Of a stretch of DNA of 64,000 nucleotides, positions 57,527-64,000 are shown one piece after another (the stretch's first letter is position 1; each line of letters starts with the position of its first letter). The DNA comes from an uncultured Xanthomonas sp. (GTDB lineage: Bacteria > Pseudomonadota > Gammaproteobacteria > Xanthomonadales > Xanthomonadaceae). The stretch spans positions 13,385 to 77,384 of the forward strand of contig CALTTS010000016.1 in the NCBI GenBank assembly GCA_943912265.1, written 5' to 3'. The notes below the pieces were generated by a model, which made no database searches, was not told where the DNA came from, and was given only the letters and a program-made list of their open reading frames with translations. The position numbers and the translations under genes were made by a program.

Positions 57527-58645
57527 ATGAGCGACATCCTCCTCAAGACCCCCCTGCATGCGCTGCACCTGGAACTGGGCGCGCGCATGGTGCCCTTCGC
57601 CGGCTACGACATGCCGGTGCAGTACCCGGCTGGCGTGCTGAAGGAACACCTGCACACCCGCGAGGCCGCCGGCCTGTTCGACGTTTCGCACATGGGCCAG
57701 ATCCGCCTGCGAGGCGAGGGCGCCGCCGCCGCGCTGGAGACGCTGGTGCCGGTGGACATCGTCGATTTGCCGGTCGGCCTGCAGCGCTATGCGCTGTTCA
57801 CCGACGACGAAGGCGGCATCCTAGACGACCTGATGGTCGCCAATGCCGGCGATCACTTGTTTTTGGTGGTCAATGCCGCCTGCAAGGATGCCGACCTTGC
57901 GCACCTGCGGGCGAAGATCGGCGACAAGTGCGAGATCGAGCCGCTGTTCGAGCAGCGCGCTCTGCTGGCCCTGCAGGGGCCGAAGGCGGTGGACGTGCTG
58001 GCCCGGCTGGCGCCGCAGGTGGCGTCGATGACCTTCATGCAGTTCGCCACGGTCGAGCTGCTGGGCGTGGAATGCCACGTCAGCCGCTCCGGCTACACCG
58101 GCGAGGACGGCTACGAGATCTCGGTGCCGTCCGTACAGGCTGAAGCGCTGGCCCGGCGCCTGCTGGCCGAGCCGGAGGTGCTGCCGATCGGCCTCGGCGC
58201 GCGCGATTCGCTGCGGCTGGAAGCCGGCCTGTGCCTGTACGGCCACGACATGGACGCCACCACCACGCCGATCGAGGCCAGCCTCGCCTGGGCGATCTCC
58301 AAGGCGCGCCGCGCCGATGGCGTGCGCGCCGGCGGCTTCCCCGGCGCGGCGCACGTGTTCGCGCAGCAGAAGGACGGCGTGGCACGCCGGCGCGTCGGCC
58401 TGCTGGCCCAGGCCAAGGCGCCGGTGCGCGAGGGCGCCGAACTGGTCGATGCCGACGGCAAGGCGGTCGGCCGCGTCACCAGCGGCGGCTTCGGCCCGAC
58501 GCTCGGCGCGCCGGTGGCGATGGGCTATGTCGCTGCCGCCCACGCGGCGCTCGGCAGCGAGGTGTTCGCGCTGGTGCGCGGCCACCGCATCCCGGTGACG
58601 GTGGCCAAGACGCCGTTCGTGCCGCAGCGCTACTACCGCGGCTGA
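57527..58645 (+). CDS. gcvT: Aminomethyltransferase, glycine cleavage T-protein
   Basis: GcvT moves the methylene group from GcvH to tetrahydrofolate and releases ammonia. The 372-residue protein starts LKTPLHALHLELGARMVPFAGYDMPVQY and has GLFDVSHMGQI, RSGYTGEDGYEI, LGARDSLRLEAGLCLYGHDM and FVPQRYYRG at the end, all standard. It is in one transcript with gcvP; gcvH is not in this window. Confidence 0.97.
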   Translation: MSDILLKTPLHALHLELGARMVPFAGYDMPVQYPAGVLKEHLHTREAAGLFDVSHMGQIRLRGEGAAAALETLVPVDIVDLPVGLQRYALFTDDEGGILDDLMVANAGDHLFLVVNAACKDADLAHLRAKIGDKCEIEPLFEQRALLALQGPKAVDVLARLAPQVASMTFMQFATVELLGVECHVSRSGYTGEDGYEISVPSVQAEALARRLLAEPEVLPIGLGARDSLRLEAGLCLYGHDMDATTTPIEASLAWAISKARRADGVRAGGFPGAAHVFAQQKDGVARRRVGLLAQAKAPVREGAELVDADGKAVGRVTSGGFGPTLGAPVAMGYVAAAHAALGSEVFALVRGHRIPVTVAKTPFVPQRYYRG

Positions 58646-58660
58646 GCCCACTCCGGGCGA

Positions 58661-58689
58661 GCCGATGCCGCGGCATGCCCGGCATCGGC
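58661..58689 (+). terminator. Terminator candidate after gcvPT
   Basis: A perfect 10-bp stem (58661-58670 with 58680-58689) 15 bp after the gcvT stop, followed by TTCATCTTCAT. Confidence 0.6.
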
Positions 58690-58759
58690 TTCATCTTCAT
58701 CGCATGGCAACGGCCGGGGCGCGTATCTTCTGGGCTCCATCCACACGTGGAGCGGCGCG

Positions 58760-59317
58760 ATGACGCACGTGGTCGGCATTTCCGGAAGCCTGCGCAGGAA
58801 GTCCTACAACACCGCCTTGCTGGGCGCGGCCGCGGAGCGGATGCCGGCGGGCGCCACGCTGGAGGTCGCCGGCCTTGCCGGCATTCCGCTGTACGACGGC
58901 GACGCGGAGGAGGCATCCGGCCTGCCGCCGGCCGTGGTCGCGCTGAAGCAGGCCATCGCCGCGGCCGACGGCCTGCTGCTGGTCACGCCCGAATACAACA
59001 ACGGCATCCCCGGCGTGTTCAAGAACGCGATCGACTGGGCATCGCGGCCGGCCTCGGACGTGGCGCGGGTGTTCGCCGGCAAGCCGGTGGCGGTGATCGG
59101 TGCCTCGATGGGTGGGTTCGGCACCATCCTCGCGCAGAACGGCTGGTTGCCGGTGCTGCGCTACCTGGGCATGCGGCCCTGGTTCGGCGGCCGGCTGCTA
59201 GTGTCGAAGGCGCAGGACGCGTTCGACGGCTCGGGGCGGTTGGGCGATCCCGAGCTGGGCACGCGCCTGCAGGACTTCCTGGCCGGCTTCGTCGCGGCGA
59301 TCCGCACGGGGCATTGA
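58760..59317 (+). CDS. NADPH-dependent FMN reductase family protein
   Basis: A 185-residue flavodoxin-fold protein. The FMN phosphate loop GISGSLRRKSYNTALL is at residues 6-21, LLVTPEYNNGIPGVFKNAIDW at ~73-95 is the family signature, and GASMGGFGTILAQ follows. Members reduce quinones, azo dyes or chromate in vitro; the natural substrate here is unknown. Neighbours are a ferritin-like protein and a peroxiredoxin, which suggests a redox-stress setting. Confidence 0.9.
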   Translation: MTHVVGISGSLRRKSYNTALLGAAAERMPAGATLEVAGLAGIPLYDGDAEEASGLPPAVVALKQAIAAADGLLLVTPEYNNGIPGVFKNAIDWASRPASDVARVFAGKPVAVIGASMGGFGTILAQNGWLPVLRYLGMRPWFGGRLLVSKAQDAFDGSGRLGDPELGTRLQDFLAGFVAAIRTGH

Positions 59318-59368
59318 CCGGCGGAACCGGCGGGCGGCATCGCGCCATCCCGCCGGGGCGAACGAAGG

Positions 59369-59404
59369 CCGGGCAGCGCCCCGGCTGGGCCGGGCGCTGC
59401 CCGG
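59369..59404. terminator. Hairpin between the FMN reductase and ferritin-like genes, possible bidirectional terminator
   Basis: Long GC-rich stem of about 15 bp with one bulged C, between convergent genes. There is no good T run on either side. Confidence 0.45.
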
Positions 59405-59409
59405 GGCGG

Positions 59410-59970
59410 TCACTTGCCGATCCAGCCTTCCAGCAGGTCGGCGAACTCGTCGGCGTGCTCTTCCTCCTGCTCGAGGATCTTCTCCAGCAGGCGCTTGGTG
59501 GTGGTGTCCTTGTCGCCGACGAAATGGATCATCTCGCGGTAGCTGTCGATGGCGATGCGCTCGGCGATCAGGTCTTCCTTCACCATCTCGCGCAGGTCCT
59601 TGCCTTCCTTGTATTCGGCGTGCGAGCGCGGCACCAGCGTGGCCGGGTCGAGGTCGGGCTCGCCGCCGAGCTGGACGATGCGCTCGGCGATGCGGTTGGC
59701 ATGGTCCAGCTCCTGCTGGGCATGTTCGAGGAACTCGCCTTTCACCGCGTCGGCCAGCATGCCCTTGGCCATGAAGTAGTGGCGGTAGTAGCGCAGCACG
59801 CAGACCCATTCGGTGGCCAGCGCCGCGTTGAGCAGGCCGATGACGGCACCGCGGTCGGCGTCGTAGCTCGGGGTGATGGCGCCGTCCTCGATGCGCTTGC
59901 GGGCGTTGGCGCGCAGGGTGTCGACATCGCTGATGCCGGGCGGCGGATTCTTGTTCGCGGGCTTGCTCAT
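59410..59970 (-). CDS. Ferritin-like domain protein (bacterioferritin/Dps-like)
   Basis: A 186-residue four-helix protein with the di-iron type ligand pattern of ferritins: Glu in LATEWVCVLRYYRHYF, EFLEHAQQELDHANRIAERI (ExxH), Glu in EDLIAERIAIDSY and EQEEEHADEF (ExxH). It is probably an iron-storing or iron-oxidising protein. It lacks the Dps signature near the N-terminus, so Dps is less likely than a bacterioferritin relative. It lies 33 bp before the end of the peroxiredoxin gene on the same strand. Confidence 0.85.
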   Translation of the reverse strand: MSKPANKNPPPGISDVDTLRANARKRIEDGAITPSYDADRGAVIGLLNAALATEWVCVLRYYRHYFMAKGMLADAVKGEFLEHAQQELDHANRIAERIVQLGGEPDLDPATLVPRSHAEYKEGKDLREMVKEDLIAERIAIDSYREMIHFVGDKDTTTKRLLEKILEQEEEHADEFADLLEGWIGK

Positions 59971-60003
59971 CTGGCTGGCCTCCTATGGGCGGGAAATGGC
60001 GTG

Positions 60004-60489
60004 TCAGTCGTCGGGCAGGTGCTCGAGCACGTAGTCGGCTGCGGACACCTTGAACTCGCCCGGCGCCTCGACATGGAGCTGGCGGACGATGCCGTCGTCG
60101 GCCAGCAGCGCGAAGCGCCGGCAGCGCAGGCCCATGCCGCTGGCGCTGGCGTCCATTTCCAGGCCGAGCGCACGGGTCAGGTCGCCGTTGCCGTCGGACA
60201 ACAGCGGCAGGCTGTCGGGGACGTGCTGGTCGCGGGCCCAGGCCTGCATCACGAACGGGTCGTTGACCGCGATGCAGACCACCGCGATGCCGCGCCGGAT
60301 GAACTCGTCCAGATGCTCCACGTAGCCGGGCAGGTGCCGCGCCGAGCAGGTCGGGGTGAACGCGCCCGGCACGCCGAACAGCACGACCTTGCGGCCGCGG
60401 AACAGGGTGCGGGTATCGAGGGTCTCGATGCCGTCGCGGATGCGCTTGAGGACGACTTCGGGAATGCGTTCTCCGACCTGGATCGACAT
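60004..60489 (-). CDS. Peroxiredoxin of the Prx5 type
   Basis: A 161-residue thiol peroxidase. The peroxidatic Cys is C48 in VPGAFTPTCSARHLPGYV, the exact Prx5 motif, and a second Cys in GLRCRRFALL may act as resolving Cys. The start MSIQVGERIPEV is the family norm; the frame is open 18 codons upstream. Likely role: reducing peroxides with glutathione or thioredoxin. It is divergent from hsp20. Confidence 0.93.
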   Translation of the reverse strand: MSIQVGERIPEVVLKRIRDGIETLDTRTLFRGRKVVLFGVPGAFTPTCSARHLPGYVEHLDEFIRRGIAVVCIAVNDPFVMQAWARDQHVPDSLPLLSDGNGDLTRALGLEMDASASGMGLRCRRFALLADDGIVRQLHVEAPGEFKVSAADYVLEHLPDD

Positions 60490-60546
60490 GCTGGGCTCCT
60501 TGATGAACGAAGTATCGCCGGGGCTGCGCAAAGGCGGCGTCAACGG

Positions 60547-60574
60547 CTTGAATCCGCCGCCGCCGCGCTCATTT
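60547..60574 (+). promoter_or_regulatory. Sigma-32 (heat shock) promoter candidate for hsp20
   Basis: -35 CTTGAAT (60547-60553), 14-nt spacer, -10 CTCATTT (60568-60574), against CTTGAAA and CCCATNT. The leader would be about 48 nt. Confidence 0.65.
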
Positions 60575-60629
60575 CAACGGTCAGGCGGCGGGGCCGCCGC
60601 CGTTGAACCGGAGTGATGGAGGACATCGC

Positions 60630-61109
60630 ATGAACATCGTACGTTATCGCCAGTGGCCGACGCCGGCCGAGTTCCGCAAGGACATCGAGCAGGCGTTCGA
60701 GCGCTACGTCAACCCGTCCGCCGACGGCGACGAATCGGCGGTCGTCACCGCCGAGTGGGTGCCGAGCGTGGACATCCGCGAGGAGCCGGGCCGCTTCGTC
60801 CTGTACGCCGACCTGCCAGGCATCGACCCGGCGCAGATCGAGGTGTCGATGGACAAGGGCATCCTGACCATCAAGGGCGAGCGCAGGGACGAGGGCCGCG
60901 GCGAGGGCGCCGGGTTCTCGCGGATCGAACGCCGCCACGGCCGTTTCCACCGCCGTTTCGCGCTGCCGGACAGCGCCGATGCCGAGCGCATCACCGCCAC
61001 CGGCCATCAGGGCGTGCTGGAAATCGTGATCCCGAAGAAGCCGGAGACCACGCCGCGCCGCATCCAGGTGGGCGCGCCGCAGGCCAGCGGCCCGGCATCG
61101 GTGCAGTGA
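60630..61109 (+). CDS. Small heat shock protein, Hsp20 family
   Basis: A 159-residue holdase chaperone. The alpha-crystallin domain (~45-145) has WVPSVDIREEPGRFVLYADLPGIDPAQIEVSMDKGILTIKGER-type strands and GVLEIVIPKK. The chosen ATG has GGAGG 8 nt upstream; a TTG 9 codons earlier has none. A sigma-32-like promoter precedes it, and cbpA follows 123 bp downstream. Confidence 0.94.
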   Translation: MNIVRYRQWPTPAEFRKDIEQAFERYVNPSADGDESAVVTAEWVPSVDIREEPGRFVLYADLPGIDPAQIEVSMDKGILTIKGERRDEGRGEGAGFSRIERRHGRFHRRFALPDSADAERITATGHQGVLEIVIPKKPETTPRRIQVGAPQASGPASVQ

Positions 61110-61232
61110 TGCCGCGGCCGCGTGCGTTTCCGGGCGTCCGGAACGCACCCGGCGGACGCTAGAATCGTCCGCGTCCGCAGCGAACCGGCCCGCGCCGCGA
61201 GGTGGCGGGCCGATCCTTTTTCGAGGTGATGG

Positions 61233-62141
61233 ATGGAATTCAAGGACTACTACGCGACACTCGGGGTCGAGCCCAGCGCCGGCGAGGCGGAGATCAAGAC
61301 CGCTTACCGCCGGCTCGCGCGCAAATATCACCCGGACGTGAGCAAGGAACCGGAGGCCGAAGAGAAGTTCAAGGCCGTCAACGAGGCCTACGAGGCGCTG
61401 CGCGACCCGCAGAAACGCGCCGCCTACGACCAGTTGCGCGCGCAGGGCTACCAGCCCGGCCAGGAATTCAATCCGCCGCCCGGCGGCGGCCAGTACTACG
61501 GGCACGACGGCGGCTTCGACTTCGAGGACGTGTTCGGCAATGCCGGCGCCGGCGGTGCCGGGTTCAGCGATTTCTTCGAAAGCCTGTTCAACCGTGGCCG
61601 CGGCGCCGGCGCGCGCGGCGGTTCGGCGCGGCAGGAGGCGCCCGGCGATACCCGTGCCCGGCTGGCGGTGCCGCTGGAAACGGTCTATCGCGGCGACAGC
61701 CTGCGCATCACCGTGAACGGCAAGCAGCTGGACGTGAAGGTGCCCAAGGGCATCCGCCCGGGGCAGTCGATCCGGCTGGCCGGGCAGGGCAACCGCGGCG
61801 GCAACCTGCTGCTGCAGGTGGAATACGCGCCGCACCCGCAGTTCGAGGTGGACGACCGCAACATCCTCTACACCTTGGAACTGGCGCCGTGGCAGGCGGC
61901 GCTGGGCACCAGCATCGGCGTGCCGACGCTGGGCGGCACGGTGGAGCTGAAGATCCCGCCAGGTTCGGATGCGGGCCGGCGCCTGCGCCTGCGCGGCCGC
62001 GGCCTGCCGGGCGCGACGCCGGGCGACCAGATCGTCGAACTGGAAATCACCGCGCCAGTGCCGGCCACCGAGGCGCAGCGCAAGGCCTACAAGCAGCTGC
62101 AGAAGGCGTTCGAAGGCGCCAAGTCCACCGCCGAGAGCTGA
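61233..62141 (+). CDS. cbpA: DnaJ-type co-chaperone CbpA
   Basis: A 302-residue J-protein. The J domain (1-~70) has the HPD motif in RKYHPDVSKEPEAEEKFKAVNEAYEAL, then a Gly/Phe-rich linker (GGGQYYGHDGGFDFEDVFG). Two C-terminal substrate domains (VPKGIRPGQSIRLAGQGN, LELAPWQAALGTSIGVPTLGG) follow, with no zinc finger, which separates CbpA from DnaJ. It probably works with DnaK. A TAGAAT box at 61160-61165 could be a -10. Confidence 0.93.
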   Translation: MEFKDYYATLGVEPSAGEAEIKTAYRRLARKYHPDVSKEPEAEEKFKAVNEAYEALRDPQKRAAYDQLRAQGYQPGQEFNPPPGGGQYYGHDGGFDFEDVFGNAGAGGAGFSDFFESLFNRGRGAGARGGSARQEAPGDTRARLAVPLETVYRGDSLRITVNGKQLDVKVPKGIRPGQSIRLAGQGNRGGNLLLQVEYAPHPQFEVDDRNILYTLELAPWQAALGTSIGVPTLGGTVELKIPPGSDAGRRLRLRGRGLPGATPGDQIVELEITAPVPATEAQRKAYKQLQKAFEGAKSTAES

Positions 62142-62196
62142 TGGCGGCACCTCATGCGCGGTCCGTCCGGGCCGGCATGTGCGCGGGAGAGCAACC

Positions 62197-62222
62197 CCAG
62201 GCCCGGCCGCTGCCGGGCTTGG
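62197..62222. terminator. Hairpin between cbpA and pilH, possible bidirectional terminator
   Basis: An 11-bp stem with one G-U pair (62197-62207 with 62212-62222), between convergent genes. On the plus strand it is followed by CCGTTTCC. Confidence 0.55.
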
Positions 62223-62236
62223 CCGTTTCCGGCCGG

Positions 62237-62632
62237 TCAGGCCTGCGGCTGCGGGGCCGGCGCGGCGCTCTGGCCGAACACGCGCTCGATCACCTCGGCC
62301 AGCTGGCTCTCGGAGAACGGCTTGGTGATGTAGGCGCGCGCGCCCTGGCGCATGCCCCACATGCGGTCGGTGTCCTGGTCCTTGGTGGTCACCAGGATCA
62401 CCGGGATGTGGGTGGTGGCGGCATCCTTGTTGAGCGTGCGGGTGGCCTGGAACCCGTTGAGGTTGGGCATCACCACGTCCATCAGGATCAGGTCGGGCAG
62501 TTCCGCCCGGGCCACGGCCACGCCGGCGGCGCCGTCCTCGGCGGTCAGCGTTTCGTGACCGAGTTTCTGGACCAGGCGCTGGATGCCGAGCAGTTGCGAC
62601 GGTGAATCGTCGACGATCAGAACGCGTGCCAT
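62237..62632 (-). CDS. pilH: Twitching motility response regulator PilH
   Basis: A 131-residue single receiver with D8-D9, phosphoacceptor D52 in LILMDVVMPNLNGFQATR and the switch Lys in YITKPF. The stretch VTTKDQDTDRMWGMRQGARAYITKP is characteristic of PilH, a CheY-like regulator of type IV pilus retraction. The rest of the pil-chp operon is not nearby, which is common in xanthomonads. A CheY-like role cannot be excluded. Confidence 0.82.
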   Translation of the reverse strand: MARVLIVDDSPSQLLGIQRLVQKLGHETLTAEDGAAGVAVARAELPDLILMDVVMPNLNGFQATRTLNKDAATTHIPVILVTTKDQDTDRMWGMRQGARAYITKPFSESQLAEVIERVFGQSAAPAPQPQA

Positions 62633-62712
62633 CGTGTTCCCCTGTGAAGGCTGACCCCCCTGGTCGGCGTGTGGAGTTTAGACGCTCGTCCCAATTCAGG
62701 GTAGCGGGGCAC

Positions 62713-63711
62713 TCAGTCCCCGATCCGGACCAGCATGCGGCCGAAGGATTCGCCGCGCAGCATGCGCGCGAAGGTGTCCGGCAGCCCGGCCAGGCCGATC
62801 TCGCGGGTGCAGATGCGCTCCAATTGGCGCGGTTTCCATTCGCCGGCCAGCTTTTCCCAGATCCGTTCGCGGATGTCGCGTGCGGTGCCGGACGAGGCGA
62901 TGCCGAGCAGCGACACGCCGCGCAGGATGAAGGGCATGATGCTGGCCGGCAGGTCCGGCGAGGCCACCAGCCCGGCGCTGGCGACGTTGCCGTAGGGCGC
63001 GGTCTGGGCGAGCAGGCTGACCAGCATCGGCCCGCCGACGTTGTCCAGGCCGCCGCCGAAACGGGCCGATTCCAGCGGCCGGGTCGTGGCCAGCGCCTCG
63101 CGCCCCAGCACCTCGGCCGCGCCCAGCGACGTCAGGAAATCGGCCTTGTCGGCCTTGCCGCTGACCGCGTGCACGGTGAAGCCGGCGCTGGCGAAGATGT
63201 CCACGGCCAGCATGCCCACGCCGCCGGTGGCGCCGGTCACCGCCAGCGGGCCGTGCGCCGGCGTCTGCCGGTTCTCGACCAGACGGAACAGCGCCAGCGC
63301 CGCGGTGAAGCCGGCGGTGCCGAGGATCATGCTCTCGCGCTGGCTCAGCCCGGCCGGTTGCGGAATCACCGCGCGGGACGGCAGGCGCACGTATTCGGCA
63401 TAGCCGCCATCGAGGGTTTCGCTCAGGCCGCAGCCGGTGGCGAGCACGGCGTCGCCCTCGCGGTAGCGCGGGTCGGTGGACGCCGCCACGTGGCCGGCCA
63501 CGTCGATGCCGCCCACCAGCGGGAAACGGCGCAGGATCTTGCCCTTGCCGGTGCCGGCCAGCGCATCCTTGTAGTTGACCGACGAGTACGCGGCCTTGAC
63601 CACCACCTCGCCCGGGCTCAGCTCGTCCAGGCGCAGCGCTTCCGGGCCGCTGCGGTAGCCGGCCTCGTCGTTGCGGATGCGGAAGGCGGTGAAGGTCTCG
63701 GGCAGCGGCAT
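62713..63711 (-). CDS. acuI: Acryloyl-CoA reductase / YhdH-YhfP family quinone oxidoreductase
   Basis: A 332-residue medium-chain dehydrogenase. MPLPETFTAFRIRNDEAGYRSG begins the protein, SSVNYKDALAGTGKGKILRRFPLVGGIDVAGHV is the YhdH signature, and the NADPH site is VTGATGGVGMLAVDIFASAGF. AcuI reduces acryloyl-CoA to propionyl-CoA and protects against acrylate-like toxic compounds; the physiological role here is inferred. No zinc ligands are seen, as normal for this group. A frame open upstream of 63711 is not supported. Confidence 0.9.
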   Translation of the reverse strand: MPLPETFTAFRIRNDEAGYRSGPEALRLDELSPGEVVVKAAYSSVNYKDALAGTGKGKILRRFPLVGGIDVAGHVAASTDPRYREGDAVLATGCGLSETLDGGYAEYVRLPSRAVIPQPAGLSQRESMILGTAGFTAALALFRLVENRQTPAHGPLAVTGATGGVGMLAVDIFASAGFTVHAVSGKADKADFLTSLGAAEVLGREALATTRPLESARFGGGLDNVGGPMLVSLLAQTAPYGNVASAGLVASPDLPASIMPFILRGVSLLGIASSGTARDIRERIWEKLAGEWKPRQLERICTREIGLAGLPDTFARMLRGESFGRMLVRIGD

Positions 63712-64000
63712 GGCGGTTCCTCGTGGACGGGCGGCCGGATTTTCGCACGCAGCGCCATGCCGCATGATGTGCGCGACGCGACACGGCATGACGTCGGCGC
63801 ATCATCGTCATCGCCTAGCGGCGTTTCCCGTCGATCCGCGCGGCGGGCCGCCCGAAGCGCCGGCGGATCGGCCGCGTCGCCACGCGCCGAGGTGTTTCCG
63901 CGTTATGCGGGATATTCAGCCCATCATCGCCTAGCGGCGTTTCCTGTCGATCCGCGCGGCGGGCCGCCCGAAGCGCCGGCGGATCGGCCGCGTCGCCACG
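63712..64000. other. Intergenic region at the right edge with direct repeats
   Basis: 289 bp upstream of acuI with no supported gene; it runs off the window. It holds the repeat pair listed separately. Confidence 0.6.
63809..64000. repeat. Direct repeat, period 116 bp, at least two copies
   Basis: Copy 1 at 63809-63884 and copy 2 at 63925-64000 match over 76 bp with a single difference (CCCGTC versus CCTGTC at about 63829/63945). The second copy is cut by the window end. The 40 bp between them is unique. Each copy contains an 8-bp inverted repeat, CGATCCGC (63832-63839) and GCGGATCG (63863-63870), around a GC-rich core, so the unit can fold. The number of further copies is unknown. Confidence 0.85.

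Noticed and set aside
60575..60629. RNA thermometer in the hsp20 leader
   Set aside because: A GC-rich hairpin (GGCGGC/GCCGCC) lies in the leader but ends before the GGAGG ribosome site and does not pair with it. It is too stable to melt at heat-shock temperature.
63809..64000. CRISPR array
   Set aside because: The repeats are 76 bp or longer with a single 40-bp gap, no short repeat-spacer pattern is visible, and there is no cas gene.

Overview
The window is high-GC DNA of a gammaproteobacterium of the Xanthomonadaceae (Lysobacteraceae) type. The gene set and order fit Xanthomonas and relatives such as Lysobacter, Luteimonas or Pseudoxanthomonas: one large flagellar cluster with rpoN2-vemR-fleQ in the middle, flgM/flgN followed by a RavA/RavR/RavS-like c-di-GMP module, then hflD-mnmA, clpS-clpA-infA-aat and a riboswitch-controlled gcvP. 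No genus can be fixed from sequence reading alone.

Region 1 (1-19.7 kb, almost all minus strand) codes for the flagellar export gate, C-ring, ATPase complex and MS ring. It holds flhF (cut by the window edge), flhA, flhB, an EAL-domain protein, fliR-Q-P-O-N-M-L, fliK-J-I-H-G-F, fliE, and the regulators fleQ and vemR. Region 2 (19.7-28.1 kb) has rpoN, a NarL-type regulator, an atypical PilZ protein, two fliS/fliT-like chaperone pairs, fliD and two flagellin genes. Region 3 (28.1-41.3 kb) is the rod/hook/hook-filament cluster flgL-K-J-I-H-G-F-E-D-C-B, then cheV, and on the plus strand flgA-flgM-flgN. Region 4 (41.4-47.8 kb) is signalling: a histidine kinase (RavA-like), a GGDEF-EAL-REC protein (RavR-like), a PAS histidine kinase (RavS-like) and a methyl-accepting protein without a sensor domain.

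Region 5 (47.8-64 kb) is housekeeping: hflD-mnmA-nudix; clpS-clpA, infA and aat (N-end rule degradation); a tandem glycine riboswitch ahead of gcvP-gcvT; an FMN reductase, a ferritin-like protein and a peroxiredoxin; hsp20 and cbpA; pilH; acuI. The right edge has a direct repeat with a 116-bp period.

The clearest regulatory signal is two sets of promoter motifs. Eight sites match sigma-54 (-24/-12), ahead of flhB, fliL, fliE, fliD, fliC2, flgG, flgB and flgA. Six match sigma-28 (FliA), ahead of the EAL gene, fliS1, fliC1, cheV, flgM and the chemoreceptor. This fits a hierarchy in which RpoN/FleQ turn on the basal body, hook and cap, and FliA, released from FlgM, turns on filament and chemotaxis genes. 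fliA itself is not in the window. All promoter calls were read by eye against consensus and have not been tested.
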